DNA of 64,000 nt from Halocatena marina (lineage in GTDB: Archaea > Halobacteriota > Halobacteria > Halobacteriales > Haloarculaceae), in the NCBI RefSeq assembly GCF_025913575.1, contig NZ_CP109785.1:930001-994000 (forward strand). Reading direction: 5' to 3'. A program made the position numbers and the translations under genes. Numbering within the stretch: position 1 is the stretch's first letter; every line of letters starts with the position of its first letter. The notes under the pieces are model-generated. The model did no database searches and was not told the origin of the DNA. It saw only the letters and a program-made list of their open reading frames with translations. Shown here piece after piece: positions 27,478 to 36,265 of the stretch.

Positions 27478-27783
27478 TCACGCTCTCGTGAGCGCGTAAA
27501 GTATTGCAGCCACTCCCCCTAAGTGTGCGGCGGTAACTACCAGCAGAATTTCTGCGTCGGTCGCTGCTGTTAGTATCGCTAATGCGTGCTGTGCGATGAA
27601 CGGAACAGCGGTCAGGAGGACAATACCGACAGCGAGATACAGCATCGGCTGGCTCTCGTTGCGCTGATAGCCACGCACAGCTTGGTATGCGACGAATAGC
27701 CCGGCAGCAGCGGTGATCGCGGCGACAGCGAAGATGAGCAGCTCCGTGTTCGAACCGAACTCCGAGAGTTGCAGTACGCTCAT
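27478..27783 (-). CDS. small membrane protein, DUF7521-like
   Basis: This 101-residue protein begins MSVLQLSEFGSNTELLIFAV and has three hydrophobic helices. The cytosolic loop AYQAVRGYQRNESQPMLYLA matches the haloarchaeal family I recall as DUF7521, which occurs beside small HTH regulators. Its ATG overlaps the stop of the upstream paralogue by 4 bp. The two membrane genes and the HTH gene form one operon. The function is unknown. A membrane signal-receiver role for the HTH partner is only a guess from context. Confidence 0.7.
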   Translation of the reverse strand: MSVLQLSEFGSNTELLIFAVAAITAAAGLFVAYQAVRGYQRNESQPMLYLAVGIVLLTAVPFIAQHALAILTAATDAEILLVVTAAHLGGVAAILYALTRA

Positions 27784-28145
27784 TTTTTCACCCGATCCGA
27801 TCGATCGTCGTCTCTTCCTGTCTGGGGAGAGCGTGCAATCCCGTAGATCGCATAGAGCATGGCCCCGAGCCCGAGCAGTTTACTCGTGTTCGCGGCGACC
27901 GATCGTCCGACCATCGAAACGGGAGTCAGGTTCGTCAACACCAGTTGGATCACGATCGGTCCGGTCGTGAGTAACACCAGTCCGATCGCAAGCGAGAGCC
28001 GAGCAGGGTCCCGGTTACGGAGATAGCCACGGAACACCAGATACGCAACCACGAGCGAGAGCGCTGCGGTCGTGAACAGCCCGAGAAGTACGAGAACAAC
28101 GATGAACGGCGAACCACCGATTGCGGTTTGAAGAACTGGATACAT
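27780..28145 (-). CDS. small membrane protein, DUF7521-like paralogue
   Basis: This 121-residue protein begins MYPVLQTAIGGSPFIVVLVL and has three predicted membrane helices. LVFRGYLRNRDPARLSLAIG aligns with the YQAVRGYQRNESQPMLYLAV segment of the next gene, so the two arose by tandem duplication. A basic, Asp-rich tail follows the last helix. The ATG at 28145 is chosen because it is 1 bp from the stop of the HTH gene, and the longer upstream frame lies inside that gene. It is the middle gene of the three-gene operon. Confidence 0.72.
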   Translation of the reverse strand: MYPVLQTAIGGSPFIVVLVLLGLFTTAALSLVVAYLVFRGYLRNRDPARLSLAIGLVLLTTGPIVIQLVLTNLTPVSMVGRSVAANTSKLLGLGAMLYAIYGIARSPQTGRDDDRSDRVKK

Positions 28146-28146
28146 G

Positions 28147-28494
28147 CTATCGTAACCCCTCGAAAAGGTCGGTGAACCGATCGGCGGCGTCTTTTGGCCG
28201 GTGTGTGACTTCGAGTTCGAACGCGCCATCGACCAGTTCGATCGTGATCCGTTCGAGACGTGCGCTGTACGTTTTATAATGATGTCCATCCCGATCGAGC
28301 TGCAACTGCTCAGCGAGGAGATCGTACTCTTGCAGACGCTCGATGCGTCGGTAGATGGTCGAAACTGACGCGTCACACGCATCGCTCAATTCGGAAGCCG
28401 ACATGACTTGGTCGCTCGTGTGAAGGAGAATCGCATGGGCGTACTCGTCTTCGAGGAGCGCAGCGATCTCCCGGACATCGCTCTCCTCAGCCAT
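28147..28494 (-). CDS. winged-helix transcriptional regulator (ArsR-like)
   Basis: This 115-residue protein begins MAEESDVREIAALLEDEYAH. The HTH lies at about residues 30-60 (SASELSDACDASVSTIYRRI, then ERLQEYDLLAEQ), and HHYKTYSARLERITIEL forms the beta wing. This is the common haloarchaeal layout of an HTH gene followed by one or two DUF7521 membrane genes. It probably controls its own operon. No operator stands out upstream. Confidence 0.82.
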   Translation of the reverse strand: MAEESDVREIAALLEDEYAHAILLHTSDQVMSASELSDACDASVSTIYRRIERLQEYDLLAEQLQLDRDGHHYKTYSARLERITIELVDGAFELEVTHRPKDAADRFTDLFEGLR

Positions 28495-29052
28495 TTCGAA
28501 ACGGGAACCACCCGGGTCTGCATTTCAAAGGTAGTTCAGTTACAGCACGCGCGTCCATGCAATCGTTGTACCGCCATTCACCGGTTATCGACTTAAACGA
28601 AGGGTATCGTTGTCGGATGTCGCCTCCGAATCTTAGCGTAACGGTCGATTCGCGTGTCCTTGAACTACTTTGCTGAAAGGAGTCGTCGTCAACATCGAAG
28701 AGTCCGGTTGTACTCACGGTTGCGAAAATAGGCGTCGGTCCAGCCGACAACGATCAGGTTCCGATGGGACTGGCTCGGTCACCCTGCGTGATTGTTCGGT
28801 CGCTCCGGTACCGGTAGCTGTCGAGTGCCGCGCTTGGGATGGGACCCTCGCTCGCTCTATCTTCGAGGAGCATCAACATATAGTACTATGAAAGTAATTA
28901 CTCGTTTTGAGGATACACATCAGCAGTGACAAAAAGATAAATATTATTACATTATCTTTTCTCGACTATCGCTGGCATCATTCAACAAGGTGGAGTGATA
29001 GTCGAGAAGATAGTACTTGTTTTCTTGTTCAGTCACGTCCGGAGACGAACGC
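28495..29052. other. intergenic region with an inverted repeat
   Basis: No supported gene. From about 28890 the sequence becomes AT-rich. It contains a 12-bp perfect inverted repeat (28959-28970 and 28997-29008). Confidence 0.55.
28959..29008. repeat. 12-bp perfect inverted repeat with 26-nt loop
   Basis: TTCTCGACTATC at 28959-28970 pairs exactly with GATAGTCGAGAA at 28997-29008. The pairing extends outward imperfectly (TATCTT..AGATA). It lies 44 bp before a cysteine-rich microprotein gene. It could be a structured RNA, an operator or the end of a decayed mobile element. Confidence 0.6.
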
Positions 29053-29175
29053 ATGTGCTACTATCTAACGCAATGGTGCATCTCTGAGCGCTGTACAAAC
29101 AAGATGACACCGACCAGCTATTCGGCCTATTGTCGCTATTGTGGTTGTAAAACACGACATAGCGTCGATTGTTGA
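29053..29175 (+). CDS. cysteine-rich microprotein
   Basis: This 40-codon frame from an ATG begins MCYYLTQWCISERCTNKMTP and contains seven cysteines, with a CRYCGC core near the end. Such a density of Cys in a random frame is unlikely, and it suggests a zinc-binding mini-protein, many of which exist in haloarchaea. It lies in a large otherwise empty region beside an inverted repeat. It has no partner genes. It could still be a chance frame. Confidence 0.35.
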   Translation: MCYYLTQWCISERCTNKMTPTSYSAYCRYCGCKTRHSVDC

Positions 29176-29659
29176 AATGCACATCAGACTGTTCTGACTG
29201 CTCAGCCTGAGATCGGATTACGACTGGCTCACGTAAACAGTCGAATCACTCTGTGTGCTTTTCTATTCTTCTGAGTGTACTCTGAAACTATCATTGTTAC
29301 TTCTGTTTGATTCTATCTTGTGACCAAGCGATTCATCGTTGATGAATGAGCGAGTCGACATGTGTTGCTTGCGTAGTGCCGAATAGTGCGACTAACTTCA
29401 TAGACCAGTTGTGATCGTTCAATATCGTTCGGCCATACAAGTATAAAATAATGAATATTGGCTTTGGGTGTCCTGCTTATTGCTAATTTGACTGTGTAAT
29501 CAATTTTGACTAACACGATACGCTTGAGTGGTTCTCCAGCCACTGGCGATCGTATTGAAGTGATGTCGGCTACTGCAGCACGTTCATTCAAAAAAGCACT
29601 CTGCACGGTTGTTCAGGCATTCACTACGATGGCTCGTCGAGATCAGCGAAACCGAGGGG
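29176..29659. other. intergenic stretch
   Basis: Only frames with poor coding character are present, including a 97-codon minus-strand frame (29313-29606) that I do not accept. No RNA gene is recognised. Confidence 0.5.
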
Positions 29660-29872
29660 TTAGAGAATGAGCGAAACGATCGCTAGCACAATGAAAATGA
29701 GGATGAGTATGTATGCAATCCTCATTGTGAGCCCTGCGATACCGCGCGCACCGACGACGTACGCTATAATTGCAAGAATGATGAAGACGACTGCGAGGGA
29801 GGCGAACGATCCACCCCCCATTTGGAGCGCAGGACCGAAGACGGAGGCAGCAGAGAACAGCGGGATCGTCAT
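29660..29872 (-). CDS. DUF1328-family small membrane protein
   Basis: This 70-residue protein starts at ATG 29872 (MTIPLFSAASVFGPALQMGG). It has two hydrophobic helices, SLAVVFIILAIIAYVVGARG and MRIAYILILIFIVLAIVSL. Length, composition and the YVVGARGIAGLTMRIA linker match the DUF1328/YtjA family, which is widespread and of unknown role, possibly stress-related. A longer start at 29911 would add 13 polar residues and is less likely. Confidence 0.7.
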   Translation of the reverse strand: MTIPLFSAASVFGPALQMGGGSFASLAVVFIILAIIAYVVGARGIAGLTMRIAYILILIFIVLAIVSLIL

Positions 29873-30861
29873 TGTCCGATTCCCCACGACGTTACTGGCT
29901 TCTGTTGGCAAATATTGTCTACAACACTAACAAGACTCTGTAAACTAACCATATATCTAATTACTGTCTTCCAGTATATTACTTTTGTGGATCCATTCGA
30001 TATACAGACATTACAATCGTCCCACGATCATTGTCCCGCAACTGTCGATATCCGACAGTCTCACACCATAAGCCACTCGGACGATGTATCGTGCCAACGG
30101 TTGCGGTCCATTACAAACGTATGCTTGTAACAGCAAGCCGTTTATTTATACAAACGGCCTCTTGATTAGGTACGAGTAGGATCTCGGTCAGAAGAGCAAT
30201 CAACGCGGCGTTCGACGCTCGGATTTGATCAATACTGTCTAACGGTCAGCGTTCTCATCGCGCCATGCTCCCCCGAAAAGGTACGATACAACATCTCTAT
30301 CGGAGCCGTTGATCACTCGCTGGAGAATCACACTCCTGTCCTCGCATCTCGACGAACCAAACAGATCGAGTTTACTGGATCAAATTGAGTGACGATCCGT
30401 GTAGCGCATTTCGTAATCCAGTCCAACGCTCCTGAATGGGTGGACATTCGAGACACTATCCCCGTAGCTTCTCCGAAAGGGCAGCGTAGTGATACACTGA
30501 AATGCTGGAACGTGGTGACTTCCCCGCGAACTGTCGTGCGATGCTGACACCGAACCCCGTTGAGCGCGAATAGTCGACGACGCTTCGGTAATTAGCTGCC
30601 GGTACAGAACAACAGAAATTTCAGATGTAATTAATATTCGGAATCGTGATCAGAGATACTTTGAAAGCAGCGGTCTTACCAATCGGTGCTGAGAAAGAGC
30701 CGATACTAATGCACGACCTACATCCACTACTCGAAACAATATCTCTCCTCAGTCATGACTGACTCACCGGTGATGATGGTTCAGGCGACGGAGCAGGCAA
30801 GTAGCCGTCCAGATAGTCACTCGCCACGCTGTTGTGCATCGTATCAAACAGTGGTGCTGCG
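29873..30861. other. long gene-free region with two adjacent hairpins
   Basis: About 990 bp lack a credible gene. At 30123-30158 two hairpins adjoin: GCTTG/CAAGC (30123-30138) and GCCGTTT/AAACGGC (30137-30158, loop of 8). The latter resembles a terminator or small-RNA fold but has no clear parent transcript. The right end must hold the promoter of the channel gene at 30862. Confidence 0.5.
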
Positions 30862-31806
30862 ATGAGTTCAGACGACAACATTCGAGAAGCGATCGATCGC
30901 GCTCGCAGCGGCGCACCCGCTGCCGGAGAAGCGGTTCGTGATCGATTCTCGGCAGACGAGATTTTTCAACGAATCGTCGCAAGTGCAGACTCCGAGATGG
31001 AGTCTGGTGGTCGGGAACTCTTTTTTAGTGGTTTGGCTGCTGGCTTTGCGATCACGCTTACTTTCTTAGCCCACGCAGTGTTCACTGCGGCGTTTCATAC
31101 ACCTGCACTCAATGCCATCCTCTACCCGATCGGCTTCATCTACATTATTCTCGGTCGGTACCAACTCTACACCGAGAATACGCTTCCACCAGTCACACTC
31201 GTGCTGACGCGATTGGCCAGCATTCCTCTTTTATTGGAGGTATGGACTATCGTACTGCTCGGCAACGTTCTTGGCGCAACTGTTGGGGTAATCGTGCTCG
31301 CTTACACCAGCGTGTTATCACCAGAAGCTGCACACGCAGGTGCCGAATTTGCGACGAAAGGGATACAACTCGGATGGTGGGATGTGTTCTTCAAAGCGAT
31401 TTTCGCTGGGTGGATTGTCGCGGGGGTTGTGTGGCTCGACCACGCTGCGCGTGATACTATCACACGTCTCGTGCTCATCTACATCGCGTTTTACACGATC
31501 TCAGCCGTTGATCTGTATCACGTCGTCGTGACTGCGTGTGATGCGCTCTATCTCGTTTTAGTCAGCAACACTGGTTTGATACCTATCTTCGTTGACTTCT
31601 GGCTGCCGGTCTTACTCGGTAACACGATTGGCGGTGTCTTTCTCGTAGCCCTCGTGAATTACGCACAAACGAGCGAACGCCGGTTCCCGGAGTATGAGAC
31701 ACGCGGACCAGAGCTCAACCTCTCTGAGTGGATTTTTGGTCACCACGCAGGGCGACAACGTGCTGCCAAGGAATCGAACGAGACGAACGAGAATTCTGAG
31801 GAATGA
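30862..31806 (+). CDS. formate/nitrite transporter-family channel (FNT, YfdC-like)
   Basis: This 314-residue protein begins MSSDDNIREAIDRARSGAPA. A soluble N-terminus of about 60 residues is followed by six hydrophobic segments. ELFFSGLAAGFAITLTFLA, LGRYQLYTENTLPPVTLVL, WTIVLLGNVLGATVGVIVLA and FWLPVLLGNTIGGVFLVALV are FNT-family elements, with the YTENTL stretch at the first re-entrant loop and GN repeats in both halves. It probably passes formate, nitrite or another small monocarboxylate. Substrate cannot be decided. The C-terminus is hydrophilic and acidic. The gene stands alone. Confidence 0.87.
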   Translation: MSSDDNIREAIDRARSGAPAAGEAVRDRFSADEIFQRIVASADSEMESGGRELFFSGLAAGFAITLTFLAHAVFTAAFHTPALNAILYPIGFIYIILGRYQLYTENTLPPVTLVLTRLASIPLLLEVWTIVLLGNVLGATVGVIVLAYTSVLSPEAAHAGAEFATKGIQLGWWDVFFKAIFAGWIVAGVVWLDHAARDTITRLVLIYIAFYTISAVDLYHVVVTACDALYLVLVSNTGLIPIFVDFWLPVLLGNTIGGVFLVALVNYAQTSERRFPEYETRGPELNLSEWIFGHHAGRQRAAKESNETNENSEE

Positions 31807-32571
31807 GACAATCGACAGAGCTGTGTCTGTTTGAGACGAATCTCGACTCCGCGTTGTCATCGCTCGTTTCGTACTGGCTCTTTGGAAACTCGATTTGGAA
31901 TCCGGATCACAGTAAAAATATTTGCACTCTATTTAGACAGTAGACTGGATGCCCTGTCTGATGGCTGTGACAGTCCTAGCCGGCACTCTCGACCAGCGTT
32001 GTACATCACGATAAGTGACGGATGAGGGAGAACCCAGCGTTCGAGACAGCGTGGTACATTACTTCATAGCGGATAGAGTGGACAACGCGGATTGACTGAC
32101 ACACATTCTAAGTCTCGTCCCAGTGGATGCTACTGGAATACGCAAGCCGCATAACTCCAGTGTGTTGGTCCGTGATTGTTCGAACCGTGCTCCGCGCTCG
32201 ATCGATATGCAGGACCGTTCACTATCGACAGTAACCGAACTAATTCCTAGTCGATCGGTAGTATGTGGGTATTTATTTTTAACAATTTATGCCGAAAGTG
32301 CTGATTCTAGTGCGGGACGATCAATTCGATCGAAGAACACGAAGGCCGGTGCATTGTCTCTAAATCAACTAAGTTGATGAGTACTGTTTCAACGACTGGA
32401 TGATAATTTCATAGCGATCGTGATTCATCACAATCCAAACAACAAGAATCGATTTGTTCGACAGAATCGACGGCAGTCAACTTCGGATTCACCCCGATTA
32501 GCAACGAGACAGCGCAGCCTCCTCCTCTTCCAAGATAGCTATTCGTTTGTGCTATGCTATGCTACGCTGCG
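31807..32571. other. intergenic region with a short pentamer repeat
   Basis: No gene is supported in about 765 bp. Near 32551-32575 the sequence holds about five copies of a GCTAT-like pentamer (GCTATGCTATGCTACGCTGC). Nothing else is recognisable. Confidence 0.5.
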
Positions 32572-32925
32572 CTATTCCAGATTCCCTTTCGAATCCCAGA
32601 TCTCGGTCATCAAATCGACAAACACCGACGTTCGGAGAGAGTAGCCGTCTTCATCTGTTGCGTCGGGATCTATATCCACGATCTGAGAGATGAATTCGTC
32701 GTTGTAGGACATCTCATCGAGTGTGTCTCGCACATCGAACGTGAACGTTCCATCTTCTTCGGTGTCAAGCCAACTGACAACTTGTGCGTGATCGTCGTAT
32801 TCGATCGTATACGTCTCTCCACCGACCAACTCGTGGATATCGGAGAGTTCACCGATTACCTCCCAGCCGTTTGCGCTCTCTACTGAGAGTATCCCATCTT
32901 CGATCCGCGTCTCATACCGTTTCAT
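32572..32925 (-). CDS. hypothetical acidic haloarchaeal protein
   Basis: This 117-residue, strongly acidic protein begins MKRYETRIEDGILSVESANG. It reads as beta strands followed by a helical C-terminus (SLRTSVFVDLMTEIWDSKGN). Its composition is typical of real haloarchaeal proteins, and its 3' end is well formed. I recognise no domain. It stands alone. ATG 32925 is chosen over one 4 codons upstream because the MLFG lead has no support. Confidence 0.65.
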   Translation of the reverse strand: MKRYETRIEDGILSVESANGWEVIGELSDIHELVGGETYTIEYDDHAQVVSWLDTEEDGTFTFDVRDTLDEMSYNDEFISQIVDIDPDATDEDGYSLRTSVFVDLMTEIWDSKGNLE

Positions 32926-33094
32926 GCCGAAAAGCAACCGTGCGACGCTCTTAATTGCAGCGGTCGTTTCAATACCGTCCCACGATCCGTTTCACCATCG
33001 CGTCCTTTTGCCAGCGGCCCTGTCGAAACCAGAGGTATTCTCTCTAAATCGGACGGTCGTGAACAGTTAAGTGCTGTCGTGTTGGTGTTCTTCC

Positions 33095-34609
33095 ATGCGC
33101 ATACTGTATCTCGATTGTGATTCGCTGCGACCTGATCATCTCGGCTGTTACGGGTATGACCGCGAAACGTCGCCGTCTATCGACCGTGTTGCCAGTGAAG
33201 GACGCCTCTTTCGAAACTACTACGTCTCAGATGCACCGTGTCTTCCATCGCGGACCGCATTCTTCACAGGCCGATTTGGGATTCACACGGGCGTTGTCAA
33301 CCACTCAGGTATCAACGCCGACATCCGGCACCGTGGCCAAAAGCGTGGGACGTCGACAGACGGCACATACCGGACGTTCCCGATGACACTTTCACAGGCG
33401 GGCTATCGCACAGCGCTCGTGAGTCCGTTTCCGACTCGTCACGGCGCTTGGCACATCCTCGACGGTTTCGAGGAGTGGCACGACACTGGTCGAAGCGGTC
33501 GAGAACGAGCGGACGAAGTCTATCCGCACGCGGCGGAATGGCTGCAGTCGCATGCGACTGAAGAAGACTGGTATCTCCATGTCAACTTCTGGGATCCACA
33601 CACTCCATACGACACGCCGTTGGAGTATGGCACCCCGTTCGAAGACGATCCCACTCCGGAGTGGCCCACTGAGGAGCGCATTGCCGAGCAGTACGAGAGC
33701 TACGGGCCACACAGTGCTCACGATCTACACCACGGCTATCTGACCGGAAACGGGCCAGACGATCTCGAACGGACTCCCGACGAGATCGCTTCCCGTGCGG
33801 ACTTTGGGCGGTGGATCGACGCATACGACACGGGAATTCGGTATATGGACGAGTATATCGGGAAGCTCTTTGACCTTCTGGACGAAAACGGCGTTTTCGA
33901 GGAGACGTTAATCGTCGTTTCAGCGGATCACGGTGAAAGTCAGGGTGAGCTAAACGTCTACGGCGATCATCAGGCAGCAGATGAGGCGACCTGTCGGATC
34001 CCACTGCTCGTCTGTGGACCGGGTGTCGAATCTGGCGTCGACAGCAGTCTCCATTACCACCTGGATTTCGCACCGACGCTCGCCGACCTGGCTGGTGTCG
34101 ACGCACCTCCTGCGTGGGACGGACAATCGTTCGCACGCTCCATCACAGACGGAGCCGACACCGGCCGTGCGTTCCTCGTCACCGGACAAGGCGCGTGGGC
34201 CTGTCAGCGTGGCGTCCGCTGGGATGACTGGCTCCTTCTCCGGACGTACCACGATGGATGGAAGGACTTTGAGGCAGTCGAACTCTACAATCTCGCGGAC
34301 GATCCGCACGAGACCGAGAATCTGGTCGATGAGCGTCCCGGTGTGGTCGCAGACGGGATGGCACTGCTCCAGCAGTGGCACAGCCGACGCCAACTAGAAG
34401 CGTCCGTCGGGCGCAACGGTGGTAATCCCGATGCGCCCCGCGGTCTCGTCGATCCGCTGTTTGAGGAGATAAGAGAAGGCGGCCCGACGTATCTCCGTGG
34501 AAACATTGAGGCGTATACTACGCGTCTGCGTGAGACTGGTCGCACCGAACACGCCGAAACGATCGAGCAACGCGATGGCCTTGTTGATCAGGACGAACAC
34601 CTCATCTGA
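33095..34609 (+). CDS. sulfatase (type I, formylglycine-dependent)
   Basis: This 504-residue protein begins MRILYLDCDSLRPDHLGCYG. The first metal-binding Asp pair is in LDCDSLRPDHLG. The sulfatase signature DAPCLPSRTAFFTGR places the Cys to be converted to formylglycine at residue 49. WYLHVNFWDPHTPYD and VVSADHGESQGE carry further conserved metal and sulfate ligands. There is no signal peptide, so it is probably cytosolic or its substrate is internal. It could hydrolyse sulfate esters, or act as a phosphonate or phosphodiester hydrolase of the same fold. No sulfatase-modifying enzyme is adjacent. Confidence 0.88.
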   Translation: MRILYLDCDSLRPDHLGCYGYDRETSPSIDRVASEGRLFRNYYVSDAPCLPSRTAFFTGRFGIHTGVVNHSGINADIRHRGQKRGTSTDGTYRTFPMTLSQAGYRTALVSPFPTRHGAWHILDGFEEWHDTGRSGRERADEVYPHAAEWLQSHATEEDWYLHVNFWDPHTPYDTPLEYGTPFEDDPTPEWPTEERIAEQYESYGPHSAHDLHHGYLTGNGPDDLERTPDEIASRADFGRWIDAYDTGIRYMDEYIGKLFDLLDENGVFEETLIVVSADHGESQGELNVYGDHQAADEATCRIPLLVCGPGVESGVDSSLHYHLDFAPTLADLAGVDAPPAWDGQSFARSITDGADTGRAFLVTGQGAWACQRGVRWDDWLLLRTYHDGWKDFEAVELYNLADDPHETENLVDERPGVVADGMALLQQWHSRRQLEASVGRNGGNPDAPRGLVDPLFEEIREGGPTYLRGNIEAYTTRLRETGRTEHAETIEQRDGLVDQDEHLI

Positions 34610-35145
34610 CTAGATTTCTTTTTCACACGGCTCCGGTGGCGGTGCCAGCTCCCCCGAGATTGTGTCTCTCTGTTGTGATCTTTGCGTCTAGTTTCTCCAC
34701 TACAGCCACACCGCGTGCAGTGATCGAAGATAACTGCAACGATATATTCGCTCACTGATGTGAATCATCTTCCTCTCGGAGGTGACAAAGAACTACCGTG
34801 CTGGGTGATATCGGTGATAGATAGTCTGTGGCAAGCGCATGAATGTAATGTATGTATGGGAAGTTACATTCGGGTGCGGATCGATCGTGGACAATCGAAG
34901 TCACACTGGACGACTGGTTCAAAAAGTCATTATTTTGCTAAATTGAGTAGAGTCACAATGATCAATTTGTGCCCAGTACACATTCTCATCTAGCTAAGCG
35001 AGTACATCGATAGAATTAGTGATGCGATCGGCGGGTGACTCACAGCGTTTCTCGAGAAGCGGATCAGACGATTCGATAGCGTGGTATTATAGTCGTAAAC
35101 ATATTCACCATTGAAATGATACTGCTTGCCGTCCCATCGTAACCA
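34610..35145. other. intergenic stretch
   Basis: A T-rich tract right after the sulfatase stop (about 34615-34624) may act as a terminator. The remainder is AT-rich with no accepted gene. TATTATAG at 35085-35092 may be the TATA box of the next gene, with a leader of about 30 nt. Confidence 0.45.
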
Positions 35146-35712
35146 ATGTCAGATACAACTGATGTCGCCATCGTCGGCGGCGGCCCAGCAGGACTGAGTG
35201 CGGCGTTGTTCACCGCGAAAAATGGCCTCAATACCGTCGTGTTCGACACAGATGAGACATGGCTGCACAAGGCACATCTGTTCAACTATCTCGGCATCGA
35301 GAGCGTTGATGGCTCTGCATTCATGGAAACGGCTCGCACGCAGGTCGACGAGTTCGGCGTCGATCGGTTGCAAAATGAACTGGTGACGCGTGTCGAGAAC
35401 GGTGAAAATGGTTTCACTGTTGTAAGCGACGGAAACAGCTATCTGGCTGACTACGTCGTGCTTTCGACTGGTGCACGACGTGATCTTGCTGAGAACCTCG
35501 GCTGTGATTTTACAGACGATGGGATCGTTGACGTGTCTGTCACGATGGAAACCACAGTTGCGGACGCCTATGCAACAGGGGCAATGGTACGCGCTGAAGA
35601 GTGGGAAGCGATTATTTCGGCAGGCGACGGAGCGGCCGCCGCACTCAACATTCTCACGAAAGAGAAAGGAGACCACTTCCACGACTTCGATGTGCCCGCT
35701 GACGCCGAGTAA
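35146..35712 (+). CDS. short FAD-dependent oxidoreductase, thioredoxin-reductase-like
   Basis: This 188-residue protein begins MSDTTDVAIVGGGPAGLSAA, with a GxGxxG-type FAD-binding motif at residues 11-16. DYVVLSTGARRDLAENLGCD and TTVADAYATGAMVRAEEWEA are the second FAD-binding elements. The NADPH domain and the CxxC redox pair of thioredoxin reductase are missing, so it is a single-domain flavoprotein of about half the usual length. Similar short forms occur in haloarchaea. The electron donor and role are unknown. It stands alone. Confidence 0.75.
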   Translation: MSDTTDVAIVGGGPAGLSAALFTAKNGLNTVVFDTDETWLHKAHLFNYLGIESVDGSAFMETARTQVDEFGVDRLQNELVTRVENGENGFTVVSDGNSYLADYVVLSTGARRDLAENLGCDFTDDGIVDVSVTMETTVADAYATGAMVRAEEWEAIISAGDGAAAALNILTKEKGDHFHDFDVPADAE

Positions 35713-35896
35713 CCTCCTCCGGTCGAACCAGAACAGCGATTGCTAGCCGCTCTCTCTGGTTCGTGGAACGCCGAGTCGGCCCTCCAGTGTGATCTGTATG
35801 ATGTCGGTCTCATTTTCACGGCTAGCGCCACCACGACAGCGAACCATCACGTCCCATGACGCGTGATTTATCCGGCTGTGATGGGTATCCTTGCGT

Positions 35897-36061
35897 ATGT
35901 CTCCTGTGACCTACAGCTGTACCTGTGGTGCAACCCTTCAGTTTAAGCAGGATCTCACGAAGGAGCAGGCCGACATCTACCCGACATGGAAGTGTAGACA
36001 CTGTGGCACTCCGGTTCCGGGCATAACTGCCGAACAAATCAAACACCAACACCCCTCGTAG
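35897..36061 (+). CDS. small zinc-ribbon protein
   Basis: A 54-residue frame from an ATG begins MSPVTYSCTCGATLQFKQDL. CTCG and CRHCG supply four cysteines in a CxC and CxxC pattern, separated by 22 residues, as in a zinc ribbon. The rest (TKEQADIYPTWKCRHCGTPV and a His-rich end) fits a compact fold. It is too short for most gene finders but has good composition. It lies between the flavoprotein and crtB. No function is known. Confidence 0.55.
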   Translation: MSPVTYSCTCGATLQFKQDLTKEQADIYPTWKCRHCGTPVPGITAEQIKHQHPS

Positions 36062-36265
36062 ACAGCGATTGCTGGACACTTCCAACATGGTCAGAACTGC
36101 TGTCGATGAGGTCCTTGAAGCCATCACGATCGAGCACCACTACATCACCCAGACAGCAATGACCTCAATTAGGTAAGGGCTGCATATCAGGGCCAAGTTC
36201 GGTGACGTACTGACCGTCGCTTCGCACCGATTGAGCAACAGGACCCGACACTTCGGAGAGTGTCA

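Noticed and set aside
29313..29606. 97-codon minus-strand frame
   Set aside because: Basic composition and no motif. The surrounding sequence is intergenic in character.
32551..32575. GCTAT-like pentamer run as a possible CRISPR or minisatellite
   Set aside because: Only about five imperfect copies of 5 bp, with no spacers. Too short to support a class of repeat.
34619..34628. Third copy of TTTTTCACAC, after the sulfatase
   Set aside because: It lies just downstream of a stop codon in a T-rich tract and is more likely part of a terminator than an operator.
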